A stretch of 64,000 bases of DNA from Thalassospira tepidiphila MCCC 1A03514 (lineage in GTDB: Bacteria > Pseudomonadota > Alphaproteobacteria > Rhodospirillales > Thalassospiraceae). The notes under the pieces are model-generated. The model saw only the letters and a list, made by a program, of their open reading frames with translations. It did not search any database and had not been told where the DNA came from. The position numbers were made by a program, and so were the translations under genes. The stretch is from the NCBI RefSeq assembly GCF_001662875.1, contig NZ_JPVZ01000005.1, positions 62,001 through 126,000 on the forward strand, given 5' to 3'. Of the stretch, positions 1 through 9,737 are shown in pieces. Numbering within the stretch: position 1 is the first letter of the stretch; the number at the start of each line of letters is the position of its first letter.

Positions 1-1865
1 TCGAGGTCCTGTCGCGTTATGGATCGGACGAAGGCATCTCGATCCTTGATAAGCTGGGCGGTGTTGCCTGGCAGGCCCGTAAGGCCAAGCTGCGCGAACG
101 CATCCGTGACATGGCGGGCAAGTTGATCAAGGTTGCCGCCGAACGGCACCTGCGCAAGGGCGCCATGCTTCAGGCACCCGAAGGCGCCTATGACGAGTTC
201 TGCGCCGGCTTCCCGTTTGCCGAAACCGAGGATCAGGCACGCGCGATCCGCGATACCCTTGATGACCTGTCGGCCGGAAAGCCGATGGATCGTCTTGTCT
301 GCGGCGATGTTGGCTTTGGCAAGACAGAGGTCGCCATGCGCGCGGCCTTTGCCGCCGTGATGTCGGGCAAACAGGTAGCTGTGGTGGCACCGACGACCCT
401 TTTGTGTCGCCAGCATTACCTGAATTTCAAGGAACGCTTTGAAGGCCTGCCGGTTAGGGTTGAACAGCTATCGCGCCTTGTCACTGGCAAGAACGCCAAA
501 CTGGTCAAGGAGAACCTAGAAAGCGGCCATGTAGATATCGTCTGTGGCACCCATGCGCTTTTGGGTACGGGTGTGCATTTCAAGGACCTTGGCCTTCTGA
601 TCGTTGACGAGGAACAGCATTTCGGCGTCAAGCACAAGGAACGCCTGAAGGAACTGAAATCCGATGTGCATGTCCTGACCCTGACCGCCACACCGATCCC
701 GCGCACCTTGCAACTGGCCCTGACCGGGGTGAAGGAACTGTCGATCATTGCCACTCCACCCGTCGACCGTTTGGCGGTGCGCACCTATATCACTCCTTAT
801 GACCCGGTTGTCGTGCGCGAGGCCATCTTGCGCGAACGCCACCGTGGCGGCCAGATTTTCTATGTTTGCCCACGGGTCAATGAACTTGACCGGGTTGCCA
901 AGGAACTTCAAAACCTTGTGCCGGAAATCAAGTTTGATGTGGCGCACGGCCAGATGGGCGCGCGTGACCTTGAACAGGTCATGACCGATTTCACCGACCG
1001 TAAGTTTGATCTGCTGCTTGCGACCAACATTATTGAGTCCGGTATTGATGTTCCAAACGCGAACACGATGATCATTCACCGGTCAGACATGTTCGGCTTG
1101 GCGCAGCTTTATCAGTTGCGTGGCCGTATTGGACGCTCCAAGCAGCGTGCCTATGCTTACCTGACCTTGCCCAATGGCAAGAAACTGACGGCGACCGCGC
1201 TTAAACGACTGGAAGTCATGCAGACCCTTGATAGTTTGGGTGCCGGGTTCAATCTGGCGAGCCACGATCTTGATATTCGCGGGGCAGGTAACCTGCTTGG
1301 TGAAGAGCAATCTGGCCATATCAAGGAAGTCGGGATCGAGCTTTATCAGCAGATGATCGAAGAAGCCGTGGCAGAAGCCAAGGGCGAGATCGATGCATCC
1401 GAAGAGGCAAGCTTCGTTCCGCAGATCAATATCGGTATGCCGGTTCTGATCCCGGATCGCTACGTGCCGGATCTTGGTGTGCGGCTTGGTCTTTATCGTC
1501 GTATTTCCGAACTGCGATCGCGTGAAGAGGTCGACCAGTTTGCCGCCGAAATGATTGACCGGTTTGGCAAATTGCCCAAGGAGGTCGAAAACCTTCTGGA
1601 TGTAGTCACCATCAAACAATGGTGTCGCGTTGCCAATATCGAGAAGCTTGATGCGGGCCCGAAAGGGGCACTCATCACGCTTCGGAATAACGAGTTCCCG
1701 AACCCGGCCGGTTTGATCGGCTTTATCCAGCAACAGGTCGGCGTGGCCCGACTGCGCCCGGATCACAAGATCGTCTATTCCGCAGGCTGGGATGGCCCGA
1801 CCGACCGGCTTGAAGGCCTCAAACGATTGATGAAACGGCTTTCGGATATCGCAGGAAACGCATAA
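1..1865 (+). CDS. mfd: Transcription-repair coupling factor Mfd (3' part, 5' end outside window)
   Basis: The reading frame is open from base 3 and gives about 620 residues, the C-terminal half of Mfd, which is normally about 1,150 residues. Mfd is a superfamily 2 DNA translocase that removes RNA polymerase stalled at lesions and recruits UvrA. Visible in order are the LSRYGSDE and LDKLGGVAW segment of the RNA polymerase-interacting region, Walker A (GDVGFGKTE), the DEEQ box (VDEEQHFGV), motif III (TATPIPRTL), motif VI (QLRGRIGRS) and the C-terminal TRCF domain. The ATG at 111 is internal because the family sequence continues upstream of it. A bidirectional hairpin terminator follows the stop. 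The identification is secure; the 5' end lies outside the window. Confidence 0.97.
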   Translation, partial: EVLSRYGSDEGISILDKLGGVAWQARKAKLRERIRDMAGKLIKVAAERHLRKGAMLQAPEGAYDEFCAGFPFAETEDQARAIRDTLDDLSAGKPMDRLVCGDVGFGKTEVAMRAAFAAVMSGKQVAVVAPTTLLCRQHYLNFKERFEGLPVRVEQLSRLVTGKNAKLVKENLESGHVDIVCGTHALLGTGVHFKDLGLLIVDEEQHFGVKHKERLKELKSDVHVLTLTATPIPRTLQLALTGVKELSIIATPPVDRLAVRTYITPYDPVVVREAILRERHRGGQIFYVCPRVNELDRVAKELQNLVPEIKFDVAHGQMGARDLEQVMTDFTDRKFDLLLATNIIESGIDVPNANTMIIHRSDMFGLAQLYQLRGRIGRSKQRAYAYLTLPNGKKLTATALKRLEVMQTLDSLGAGFNLASHDLDIRGAGNLLGEEQSGHIKEVGIELYQQMIEEAVAEAKGEIDASEEASFVPQINIGMPVLIPDRYVPDLGVRLGLYRRISELRSREEVDQFAAEMIDRFGKLPKEVENLLDVVTIKQWCRVANIEKLDAGPKGALITLRNNEFPNPAGLIGFIQQQVGVARLRPDHKIVYSAGWDGPTDRLEGLKRLMKRLSDIAGNA

Positions 1866-1868
1866 AGA

Positions 1869-1907
1869 AAAGGCGGGTAACAAATTGTTATTCCGCCTTT
1901 TTCAATT
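1869..1907. terminator. Bidirectional rho-independent terminator between mfd and the DsbA-family gene
   Basis: The arms aaaggcgg (1869-1876) and ccgccttt (1893-1900) pair, and the stem continues inward with taaca/tgtta around a short loop. A T-run follows on the plus strand and an A-run precedes the stem, so it can serve both convergent genes. Confidence 0.85.
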
Positions 1908-1923
1908 CTCAATGGGTTCTTGT

Positions 1924-2610
1924 TTAGACCGGAATTTCTTCCTGCCGCGCCAGTCGGATCATACGTTGAAGGATATCGGGTTCCTGTGCGCCGGACAGGG
2001 CATGGCGGCTGTTAAACAGGAAGCACGGTACACCGGTCACGCCCATCTGATGCGCGACCCGGTTTTCCTGACTGACAAATTCCCGATCCATGTCACCGGC
2101 AAGATATTCCAGAATTTCGTTTCTGTCTTCGCCATGGCGAACTGCGATATCGGCCAGAAGTTCATGATTGCCGATATCCTGACCTTCAAGGAAATAGGCT
2201 ACAAACAGATCTTCGACCAAATCATTGCCAACCGCTGGCCGTTCTGCACACACCTTGTAGATCAGGCGATGAGAGTCCGTTGAATCCGGCGTTACGTTGA
2301 TCAGATCAAACCTGAACGGGATACCGACCGCAGCCCCGGCATCCTCGATCGCCTTGTAAACCCGTTCGGCACTTTCGCTTCCGCCGAACTTTGCGGATAA
2401 ATAAAGTTTGCGATCAATGCCGCCGCTCGGCATATCCGGGTTAAGCAGGAAGGGGCGCCAATGAATGATCAGGTTATCAAGCTTTTCGCGTGACAACGCT
2501 TTTTCAAGGCGCTTCTTGCCGATATAGCACCACGGACAAATCGTATCGACAATCGCCTCGATCCTGATCGGCGAGTTTGAAGCTTCACTTTGTCTGAACT
2601 GCCAGTTCAT
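1924..2610 (-). CDS. DsbA family oxidoreductase (FrnE-like)
   Basis: This 228-residue protein has a thioredoxin-fold DSBA domain (PF01323). The redox motif CPWC lies at residues 25-28, in the context DTICPWCYIG that is typical of the FrnE and 2-hydroxychromene-2-carboxylate isomerase-like branch. The later segment TGVPCFLFN supplies the conserved cis-proline loop. There is no signal peptide, so it is probably a cytoplasmic disulfide oxidoreductase or isomerase; its substrate cannot be told from sequence. It starts 6 bp downstream of the deoB stop on the same strand and is probably co-transcribed with deoB. It ends against the shared terminator with mfd. Confidence 0.88.
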   Translation of the reverse strand: MNWQFRQSEASNSPIRIEAIVDTICPWCYIGKKRLEKALSREKLDNLIIHWRPFLLNPDMPSGGIDRKLYLSAKFGGSESAERVYKAIEDAGAAVGIPFRFDLINVTPDSTDSHRLIYKVCAERPAVGNDLVEDLFVAYFLEGQDIGNHELLADIAVRHGEDRNEILEYLAGDMDREFVSQENRVAHQMGVTGVPCFLFNSRHALSGAQEPDILQRMIRLARQEEIPV

Positions 2611-2616
2611 TCCACT

Positions 2617-3840
2617 TTATCCATTCAAGAAAGACGTTCCGGTCGCCAGCGGCGCAATCCCGAGATGATCGGCAACCGTTTGGCCGATATCGGCAAAGGT
2701 TTCGCGCATCCCGAATGGTCCTGGCGCAATCGCCGGTCCAAAGGCAAGGATCGGCACAAATTCGCGTGTATGGTCATTGCCGCGCCAGGTCGGGTCACAC
2801 CCGTGATCGGCCGTAATGATCACCAGATCACTAGGTTTTAACGCGGCGCGCAGTTCCGGAATTCGTTGATCAAATTCCTCAAGCGCGTTTGCATACCCGG
2901 CGACATCACGACGGTGACCGAATTCCATGTCGAAGTCCACCAGGTTGGTGAACACAATGCTGTTATCCGGGGCTTCGTCGATTTCTTTCATCATGGCATC
3001 AAACAGCGCCATATTCCCCGACGCCTTGACCTTTTTGGCAATACCGCGATGGGCATAGATATCGGCGATTTTGCCAACCGAAATCACCATGCCACCGGAT
3101 TTGCTGAACAGATCAAGCAGCGTTGGTTTATGGGGCGGAACGGCAAGATCACGACGGTTCGAGGTCCGCTTGAAATCAGCAGGCGTTTCACCAACAAACG
3201 GGCGGGCAATCACACGGCCAATATTATAGGGTTCAACCAGTTTGAAGGCGATTTCACAGACTTCATAAAGGCGTTCCAGACCAAAATGCTCCTCGTGGGC
3301 GGCGATCTGAAACACACTGTCGGCCGAGGTATAACAAATCGGTTTTCCGGTTTTGATATGCTCTTCGCCAAGCTCTGCGATGATGGTCGTGCCCGATGCA
3401 TGGCAGTTACCAAGAATGCCCGGCAATTTTGCCTGCTCGATCAGGGCATCGGTCAGTTCCGCCGGGAATGTCGGGACGGTCAGGGGAAAATAACCCCAAT
3501 CGAAATCCACCGGCACACCGGCAATTTCCCAATGACCGCTTGGCGTATCCTTACCGCGCGATAGTTCCTTGGCGTGGCCAAATGCACCGATCATTGCACC
3601 GCCATGATCAAGCCCGGGCGGGACACGACCTGTGGCATCCTTGGCAGCCTCGCCAAGACCAAGTGCGACCATGTTCGGCACATTCAGTGGACCACTGCGC
3701 TTGTCGCTATCGGCAAGGCCTTTGGCGCATTGTTCTGCGATATGGCCAAGGGTATCAGAACCCTGATCACCGAATTTTGCCGCGTCCGGTGCCGAACCGA
3801 TCCCGAAGCTGTCCGCCACGATAATGATGGCACGTGCCAT
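2617..3840 (-). CDS. deoB: Phosphopentomutase DeoB
   Basis: At 407 residues this has the normal length for DeoB, which interconverts ribose-1-phosphate or deoxyribose-1-phosphate and the 5-phosphate in nucleoside salvage. The alkaline-phosphatase-superfamily metal sites are visible: [12 protein letters not shown] at the N-terminus (D10), DTPSGHWE near residue 100, and [11 protein letters not shown] with HTREF near residues 345-360. It lies 59 bp downstream of deoC on the same strand, and the two enzymes act in series: DeoB makes deoxyribose-5-phosphate and DeoC cleaves it. No deoA or deoD is seen in the window. Confidence 0.97.
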   Translation of the reverse strand: MARAIIIVADSFGIGSAPDAAKFGDQGSDTLGHIAEQCAKGLADSDKRSGPLNVPNMVALGLGEAAKDATGRVPPGLDHGGAMIGAFGHAKELSRGKDTPSGHWEIAGVPVDFDWGYFPLTVPTFPAELTDALIEQAKLPGILGNCHASGTTIIAELGEEHIKTGKPICYTSADSVFQIAAHEEHFGLERLYEVCEIAFKLVEPYNIGRVIARPFVGETPADFKRTSNRRDLAVPPHKPTLLDLFSKSGGMVISVGKIADIYAHRGIAKKVKASGNMALFDAMMKEIDEAPDNSIVFTNLVDFDMEFGHRRDVAGYANALEEFDQRIPELRAALKPSDLVIITADHGCDPTWRGNDHTREFVPILAFGPAIAPGPFGMRETFADIGQTVADHLGIAPLATGTSFLNG

Positions 3841-3899
3841 TGATGTCTTCCTTCAAACCTTATCCGGGCAATGCGATGCCCAGCAGATAGTCATAAATT

Positions 3900-4733
3900 C
3901 TAGTAGTTGCCAGTCACAGCCGGTGCATCACCCGGTTTCGAACCACAGGTTTCAAGCAACGCGGTCAAAACGCCACTTGCCCCGAAACGGAAGGTTTCCG
4001 GCTTTGCCCAGCCTTCGCCCATGATGTGATCGGCAATCGCAAGATAAAGGGCGGCGTCCTCGGTTGATTTAACTCCGCCGGATGCCTTGAAGCCGGCATT
4101 AATACCATCCTCGTCGCGGGCATCACGAATGGCCGTTAGCATTGCAACCGCGGCTTCGGGCGTTGCGCCGACAGATACCTTGCCGGTCGATGTCTTCACG
4201 AAATTCGCCCCGTGCTTGATGGCCAGCCGGGCGGCATCGTAAAGCTTGCCAAGATCATCAAACTCGCCGCTTTCAAGGATCACCTTCATGGTGGTCATGG
4301 TTCCGCATGCCGTGCGTGTGGCATCGACAACATCCGTTGCGGTCGCGACATCGCCTTCAAGAAATGCCTTGTAGGGGAAGACAAGATCGATCTCGTCTGC
4401 GCCCTTGGAAACGCAATTTGCGGTCTCGTCGGCAACACGCTGGGCATTGGTGCCGCCTTCTGGGAAGTTCACCACAGTTGCGGTTTTCACACCTGACTGG
4501 CCGAGTGCCCGCCAAGAGGTTTCGATAAACGGGGCATAGACGCAAACAGCTGCTGTGTTTCCTTCAGGCGTTTGCGCGCGTTTGCACAGGGCTTCGATGA
4601 CCTGTTCATTGTCATCATCATTCAGACTGGTCAAATCCAGAACAGAAATCGCGCGGCGCGCCGTCTCGGCATCTGCCACGGCCTTGTTCTTGGCAACTGA
4701 AATGACTTCTGAAACAGTTCTCGGATCGAACAT
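3900..4733 (-). CDS. deoC: Deoxyribose-phosphate aldolase DeoC
   Basis: This class I aldolase cleaves 2-deoxyribose-5-phosphate to glyceraldehyde-3-phosphate and acetaldehyde. With the start at 4733 it has 277 residues. The Schiff-base lysine is in NFVKTSTGK (about K180), the second active-site lysine in GFKASGGVK (about K216), and the conserved aspartate in DEIDLVFPY. The frame is open to 4856, but the ATG at 4733 has a good AAGGA seven bases upstream and fits the family N-terminus, with DLTSLNDDD close behind; the extra 41 residues have no family counterpart. Imperfect inverted repeats occupy the 180 bp upstream of this start and may hold the previous operon's terminator or a control element. 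Confidence 0.95.
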   Translation of the reverse strand: MFDPRTVSEVISVAKNKAVADAETARRAISVLDLTSLNDDDNEQVIEALCKRAQTPEGNTAAVCVYAPFIETSWRALGQSGVKTATVVNFPEGGTNAQRVADETANCVSKGADEIDLVFPYKAFLEGDVATATDVVDATRTACGTMTTMKVILESGEFDDLGKLYDAARLAIKHGANFVKTSTGKVSVGATPEAAVAMLTAIRDARDEDGINAGFKASGGVKSTEDAALYLAIADHIMGEGWAKPETFRFGASGVLTALLETCGSKPGDAPAVTGNY

Positions 4734-4914
4734 CAAACATTCCTTGCAACGCGCCATGCGCGGTTCGTCAATATCGGCAAAATCGGTGACCATCTGGCCC
4801 GAATGAGAAAGACGGATCAACGAGGGCCTGAAGGGTATCCAACCTTCATTCGGCAATCAATCGATCCGTCTCAAAATACAGTGTCAATCAGAACGCGGAA
4901 ACGTCAAAGGCGCG

Positions 4915-6054
4915 CTATTTCGACAGAAGAAGCTGACCTTCACGTCCTTCAAGCGGTTTTTCACCCGCGACCGAACACAGATATCCGCCCGGAACGACAA
5001 GCCGAATACCAATACGGGAATACAGCACCCCGTCGGTTCGGCTGGAGAACGGGGTTTTTTCGCCGGTTTCACAATCAAGGACATAGCCAAGCTGCTGACC
5101 GGCTTTGACTTTTGCACCAGCCTCAACCGCGAAAACAACCATGCCACCATGTGACGCCATCACGCGATCCACACCGGCAAGCGGGGAGGCATCACATTTG
5201 GCGTCCGGCAGTGCGCCCGGATCACCTGCAATCAGACCACGGCGTTGCAGGAACTTGAACAGATTGGCGGCATCAGCGATTGCGTAATCATCATAGACAT
5301 CGCGATCACCACGCAGCTCGATCGTGGTTGCCAGTGTCGCCATCAGGATCGGGAATTTGTCGCCATAAGCACGGCGAAGTTCGACCCAGGGGCGGCTGAA
5401 TGCCTCGTCAAACGGGTTGTCGCCACTGATTTCTGCAATCAGGCTGCATTCTGATCCGATCTGTGCCGAAAGATCCGCCGCATCCGGCCAGTTATGGTCG
5501 CTGATGTAAAGATGCATCGGCGCTTCCCAGTCGCAATGCAGATCCATGACGTAGTCGGCATCAATCGCAAGCTCAGCCAGTGTCAGACGCAAATCCTGCA
5601 GATCGGTCAGCGGGCTGACATCCTTGCGGTGTTCCTTGATCAGGCGGCGCAACTCGGTCCGGATTAATGCAACGTTGGCCTCGGCATCCTGACCCAGTTT
5701 GCCGTCAACGGCATCAATAAGTGCTGCACTCAGATCCGGGTAGTGACGGTTAAAGTTCTGACCACTGCGCATTTCGAAGCGGCCAAGCGGCTTCATATCG
5801 ACATACTGGGTAAAACCGATCGGATTGGCGAAGGGAACAATAACGATTTCACCGGTAATGTCGCCCTTGGCGTCTGCGTCCTTCAGAAGTGCCTCAAGAT
5901 GGTGCAGCGTAATGACGCCGGGCAATTCATCTGCATGCAGGGCAGCCTGGAAATAGGCCTTTGGACCTTGGCCCGGTTTGCCAAAGCGCCGCACGGTCAA
6001 AGCGCGTGAGGTGCCCATTTGCGGGCGGACGAGTTCAATGCGTTCTTCTTGCAT
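4915..6054 (-). CDS. Succinylglutamate desuccinylase/aspartoacylase family zinc hydrolase
   Basis: This is a zinc-dependent M14-like deacylase of about 379 residues. Zinc ligands are visible as HADE (about H40 and E43) and MDLHCDWE (about H173). The C-terminal part (GAKVKAGQQLGYV and following) resembles the beta-barrel domain of the AstE/aspartoacylase family. The family removes acyl groups from N-acyl amino acids or related amides; the exact substrate here is unknown. A TTG start at 6087 is possible, but the ATG at 6054 has AGGA about eight bases upstream. It follows the HisJQMP-type transporter genes on the same strand after about 115 bp, which suggests that it processes an imported acylated amino acid. 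That functional link is inference. Confidence 0.85.
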   Translation of the reverse strand: MQEERIELVRPQMGTSRALTVRRFGKPGQGPKAYFQAALHADELPGVITLHHLEALLKDADAKGDITGEIVIVPFANPIGFTQYVDMKPLGRFEMRSGQNFNRHYPDLSAALIDAVDGKLGQDAEANVALIRTELRRLIKEHRKDVSPLTDLQDLRLTLAELAIDADYVMDLHCDWEAPMHLYISDHNWPDAADLSAQIGSECSLIAEISGDNPFDEAFSRPWVELRRAYGDKFPILMATLATTIELRGDRDVYDDYAIADAANLFKFLQRRGLIAGDPGALPDAKCDASPLAGVDRVMASHGGMVVFAVEAGAKVKAGQQLGYVLDCETGEKTPFSSRTDGVLYSRIGIRLVVPGGYLCSVAGEKPLEGREGQLLLSK

Positions 6055-6169
6055 TTCGATATCCTGAAAGGTGGTGGCGTGGGGCAAATCAACCCGGCCG
6101 GATCAAAGCACCTTCGACACCATGCCGACAGGTACCTATCTCCGAATACCGGGTTTGATCGGGTATTTT

Positions 6170-6916
6170 TTAGGCCGAGGTTGCTGCTTTTGCTCTGCCT
6201 GTTTTGGGTTCGTTGCGCTGCTCACTGCGACGCAGATAGCGTTCGATCCCCTTGAAGCCAAAAGTCAGCGAGTAAACGATAATCAAATAGATCACACCGG
6301 CCGATATGAACGCCTCATAGGGAAGGGCGGTACGGGCAACGATTTTACGCGCAGCACCGGTTAGTTCCATCATGGTCACGGTCGATGCCAGCGACGTCGC
6401 CTTGAGGGTAAAGATCACATCGTTGGTGTAGGCAGGCCAGATCATCTGCCACATGCGGGGAAAGATAATGCGCCGATAGGTAATCCACGGCGACATGCCG
6501 CATGCACGGGCGGCTTCGAGTTCACCATTGGGCACGTTCTGGATGCCACCGCGCATGATTTCGGCAACATAGGCCGCCGTGTTCAGAACGAAGGTCAGCA
6601 GACAGTACCAATACGGGTCGCGCAGATAGGTCCAGGTCCAATGATCCTGAATGCCGTCGATGTTGGCAATCAGTTGCCCGACGCCATAATACATCATGAA
6701 CAACTGCCCGATCAGCGGCGTTCCACGGAAGACATAGATGAAGGCAAAGGGCAGGGCCTGTATCCAGACCTTCTTCGAAACACGCGCCACAGCCAACGGA
6801 ATGGCCAAAAGCGTACCAAGCGTCACCGAAATCACCAGCAGCTCGATGGTCAGCAAAAAGCCGCGCCATAGCCAGGTGTCGTACTTGCCAAGAACGTATA
6901 TGAAATCTTCAAACAT
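6170..6916 (-). CDS. Amino acid ABC transporter permease (HisM-like)
   Basis: The 248-residue protein is a HEQRo/His-type binding-protein-dependent permease (PF00528) with several hydrophobic segments. The EAA loop is seen at GELEAARACGMSPW, where it would contact the ATPase. A GAGGG ribosome-binding site precedes the ATG at 6916. It starts 3 bp after the stop of the HisQ-like permease, so the two are translationally linked and should form the heterodimeric membrane channel. The transporter type is basic amino acids or opines; the precise substrate cannot be read from sequence. Confidence 0.92.
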   Translation of the reverse strand: MFEDFIYVLGKYDTWLWRGFLLTIELLVISVTLGTLLAIPLAVARVSKKVWIQALPFAFIYVFRGTPLIGQLFMMYYGVGQLIANIDGIQDHWTWTYLRDPYWYCLLTFVLNTAAYVAEIMRGGIQNVPNGELEAARACGMSPWITYRRIIFPRMWQMIWPAYTNDVIFTLKATSLASTVTMMELTGAARKIVARTALPYEAFISAGVIYLIIVYSLTFGFKGIERYLRRSEQRNEPKTGRAKAATSA

Positions 6917-6919
6917 TTG

Positions 6920-7612
6920 CTACGCCCTCGCCACACCGCGGGCAGCCCGCTTTTCAAGATAGTTGAAGACTAGCAGCGAAACCGTTGTAAATGAAAGGAA
7001 CATAAGCATCGCCACCAGATAGAAAGTGAACGGTGCCTTCTCTGTACCGGCGCCAATGGCGGCCTTTCGCATGATTTCCTCGACACCAACAACCGAAATA
7101 AGCGCGGTGTCCTTGATCAGGACCTGAAACAGGTTGTTAAGCCCGGGCAGGGCGAAACGCCAAAGTTGCGGTAGCTTGATGCGCATGAAAATCTGCATCG
7201 GTGTCATGCCGCACGCTGTCGCCGCCTCGATCTGACCAATGGGGATCGATTGCATGGCAGCCCGGAAAACTTCGGATGCGAATGCGCCCTGAACCAGGGC
7301 CAAGGCAGCAACACCTGACCAGAATGCAGGGATATCCACGCGGGTTTCCTTGCCGGAAATCGCTTCGGCAAGGCTTTGGACAGCAATGGTGCCGCCGAAA
7401 TAAATCAACAAAATAACAAGCAGCTCGGGAATGCCGCGAATAAGAACGGTGTAGCTTTCCCCGATCACACGCAGTGTGCGATAGCGCGACAGCTTTGCTG
7501 AGGCGCCCAATAAACCAATAACAATCATGAATGGCAAAACGGTTAGGCAAAGCTGAACTGTGACCAGTCCCCCTTCAAGCATCTGCCAGCCGCGGCCGTA
7601 TAAATCAAGCAT
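6920..7612 (-). CDS. Amino acid ABC transporter permease (HisQ-like)
   Basis: At 230 residues this is the first of two HisMQ-type permease subunits, with the EAA loop at QIEAATACGMTPMQ and multiple transmembrane segments. It lies downstream of the binding-protein gene, separated from it by about 115 bp containing a strong GC-rich hairpin, and directly upstream of the HisM-like gene. This spacing fits the usual arrangement in which the binding protein is made in excess over the membrane subunits. Confidence 0.92.
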   Translation of the reverse strand: MLDLYGRGWQMLEGGLVTVQLCLTVLPFMIVIGLLGASAKLSRYRTLRVIGESYTVLIRGIPELLVILLIYFGGTIAVQSLAEAISGKETRVDIPAFWSGVAALALVQGAFASEVFRAAMQSIPIGQIEAATACGMTPMQIFMRIKLPQLWRFALPGLNNLFQVLIKDTALISVVGVEEIMRKAAIGAGTEKAPFTFYLVAMLMFLSFTTVSLLVFNYLEKRAARGVARA

Positions 7613-7685
7613 GGTATCTCCAGCTTTCCTTGATGCCGAACGTGCTTTTCACCCCTGATTAAAAGCAACACCCAACAATAAGGGA

Positions 7686-7710
7686 GGGGCGGCGAACAAT
7701 TCGCCGCCCC
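7686..7710. promoter_or_regulatory. GC-rich hairpin between binding-protein and permease genes
   Basis: An 11-bp perfect stem (ggggcggcgaa, 7686-7696, with ttcgccgcccc, 7700-7710) has a 3-nt loop. On the transcribed minus strand no strong T-run follows. It may therefore act as a partial terminator or as a 3' stabiliser that raises binding-protein expression over the permeases, as intercistronic hairpins do in other ABC operons (inference). Confidence 0.7.
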
Positions 7711-7726
7711 GGATAGATAAGGCAGA

Positions 7727-8524
7727 TCAATTCGGATGCAGATCGATCGCCGGGAAGTATTTCTTGTTCAGTTCTTCGTAAGAACCGTTTTCAAGCATTT
7801 CAGCCAGGGCTTTGTTGAAGATTTCCTTCAGGTCCTGGTCTTCCTTGCGAATACCGATACCGGCACCTTCGCCAAACCATTCGCTCGGTGCGAACTGGTT
7901 TGAAACGAAGCCGTAACCGTTGCCTTCTTCGGAGTTTACCCATGCTTCGAGGGTACCGGAGTCAGCAAGGGTCGCGTCGACACGGCCAGCGGTCAGGTCA
8001 AGCAGGGCTTCGTCCTGGGTGCCGTACATGCGGATTTCGATACCCGGGAAGTTGTCTTCAAGGAAGTTTGCGTGCGTTGTTGAACGCTGAACACCGATCA
8101 CCATGCCATCAAGCGCGTCTTCAATGACTTCGCCGTCTTTGTACGCGGTGATGCTCATGCCGTCCTTACCAACGAACACTGCCGGAGTGTTGCTGTAATA
8201 GTCGGAGAAATCGATGGAGCGCTTGCGCTCTTCGGTGATCGACATCTGAGCGATGATCGCGTCATATTTCTTGGCCAAAAGACCCGGGATCATGCCGTCC
8301 CAGTCCTGAGCAACGATTTCGCATTCGATCTTTGCGGTTTCGCAAAGCTTGTTGGCGAAATCAACGTCGAAACCGATGAGGTTGCCATTGTCGTCCATCA
8401 TGTTGAACGGAGGGTAGGCACCCTCGGTCGCGATAACGACTTTTTCCCAGGCAGCACTTGCTGCCGAAGCACTCAGTGCAATGCCAATTGCTGCGGCAGA
8501 TGCAACCTTGATCCAGTTTTTCAT
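7727..8524 (-). CDS. Periplasmic amino acid-binding protein (HisJ/ArgT-like)
   Basis: A 265-residue type II solute-binding protein (SBP_bac_3). The N-terminus has a clear Sec signal with likely cleavage after ASA near residue 24. Family hallmarks are TEGAYPPFN, GFDVDFANKLC, SMSITEER-like QMSITEERKRSID and the DGMI segment. The pattern fits the lysine/arginine/ornithine/histidine group. It captures substrate in the periplasm and delivers it to the HisQM-type channel encoded downstream. It lies 88 bp after the ATPase gene on the same strand. Confidence 0.93.
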   Translation of the reverse strand: MKNWIKVASAAAIGIALSASAASAAWEKVVIATEGAYPPFNMMDDNGNLIGFDVDFANKLCETAKIECEIVAQDWDGMIPGLLAKKYDAIIAQMSITEERKRSIDFSDYYSNTPAVFVGKDGMSITAYKDGEVIEDALDGMVIGVQRSTTHANFLEDNFPGIEIRMYGTQDEALLDLTAGRVDATLADSGTLEAWVNSEEGNGYGFVSNQFAPSEWFGEGAGIGIRKEDQDLKEIFNKALAEMLENGSYEELNKKYFPAIDLHPN

Positions 8525-8612
8525 TCATAGTCTCCCTTGTTGATTGGAATGGCGCGCAACGACGTGCTCCCATTCTTGCGGCCAGAGCCAACCAGGCCCT
8601 GGTCTGCCCAAA

Positions 8613-9386
8613 TCAGAAATCGCGCTGAAGAAACTGCTTCATGCGTTCCGATTTTGGATTCTCGAATACATCGGTCGGATTGCCGAATTCCTCAACCCGT
8701 CCCTGATGCAAATACATCACATGACTTGATACACCGCGCGCAAAGCCCATCTCGTGGGTCACGACAAGCATCGTGCGGCCTTCTTCGGCAAGATCGGTCA
8801 TAACCCTGAGAACCTCACCGACCAGTTCCGGATCAAGTGCCGATGTCGGCTCGTCAAACAGCAAGACGTCAGGTGAAATCGCAAGCGCGCGCGCAATGGC
8901 TGCGCGCTGTTGCTGGCCGCCAGAGACATGACCGGGATAATAATCCCGACGTTCATACATACCGACCTTTTGCAGCAACGCGTCTGCGTTTTCGATTGCT
9001 TCTTTTCTCGGAACACCAAGCACGTGGATCGGTGCTTCGATGACATTCTCAAGAATGGTCAGGTGGCTCCAAAGATTGAAGCTTTGAAACACCATCGCAA
9101 GCTTGGTGCGAATACGCTGAAGCTGCTTCTTATCGGCGGCTTCCTGTGAGCCATCCTTGAGCCTCTTCATGCGGATCAGTTCACCTTTGACGTGAACAGC
9201 GCCAGCATTGGGCGTTTCAAGCAGGTTGATACATCTCAGAAACGTACTTTTGCCCGAACCGGACGAGCCAATAATCGAAATCACGTCCCCGGTATTGGCC
9301 GTAAGATCAATTCCTTTAAGAACTTCATGGTCCCCAAAGCTTTTGAACATCCCTTCGACCTGTAGGGCGGGTATGTCTTTGCTCAT
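8613..9386 (-). CDS. Amino acid ABC transporter ATP-binding protein (HisP-like)
   Basis: A 257-residue ATPase of the polar amino acid uptake family. It shows Walker [10 protein letters not shown] (40-48), Q-loop VFQSFNLW, signature VSGGQQQR (about 155-162), Walker [10 protein letters not shown] (about 175-183) and the switch histidine in VVTHEMGFA. It is the first gene of the minus-strand transporter cluster (ATPase, binding protein, two permeases). Its promoter should lie in the 351-bp stretch upstream. No strong Shine-Dalgarno is visible before the ATG at 9386, but the N-terminus fits the family. Confidence 0.94.
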   Translation of the reverse strand: MSKDIPALQVEGMFKSFGDHEVLKGIDLTANTGDVISIIGSSGSGKSTFLRCINLLETPNAGAVHVKGELIRMKRLKDGSQEAADKKQLQRIRTKLAMVFQSFNLWSHLTILENVIEAPIHVLGVPRKEAIENADALLQKVGMYERRDYYPGHVSGGQQQRAAIARALAISPDVLLFDEPTSALDPELVGEVLRVMTDLAEEGRTMLVVTHEMGFARGVSSHVMYLHQGRVEEFGNPTDVFENPKSERMKQFLQRDF

Positions 9387-9737
9387 AACGAGTTTAAATT
9401 ATCCCTGTTGAGAGTCTTCATTCTTCGTTCGTCTTAGCATCCCAAACCGGATGCTCCCCCACAAGACACGCCAAAGCGCCTCTCATTCCGTCAATAATTG
9501 CCTGTCCAACGAGAGCATTTCCACTGATATTTTGCAGTTTTATGAAGAAAACTGCGGTTTCAGACGGTTACACATCACCATTAACGACCGCATTGCACAA
9601 ATCGTGCAGCAGTAAGGGATTTTACGCAATAAAAAACTACATGGATTTTAGGGAGAAGATGCGTCCACGACGGAATCCGACCAATGGTTGACAAAGACCA
9701 CGGTCTCAAACCATGCAAACCAATGACCGTTTATAAC
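9387..9737. other. Intergenic region between the transporter ATPase gene and the chemoreceptor gene
   Basis: This 351-bp stretch carries no convincing gene. It must hold the end of the chemoreceptor transcript and the promoter of the minus-strand transporter cluster. I could not assign a promoter or a clear terminator with confidence. Confidence 0.6.

Noticed and set aside
1083-1883. A 266-codon minus-strand open frame inside mfd
   Set aside because: It lies entirely antisense to a clear mfd reading frame and has no recognisable motif.
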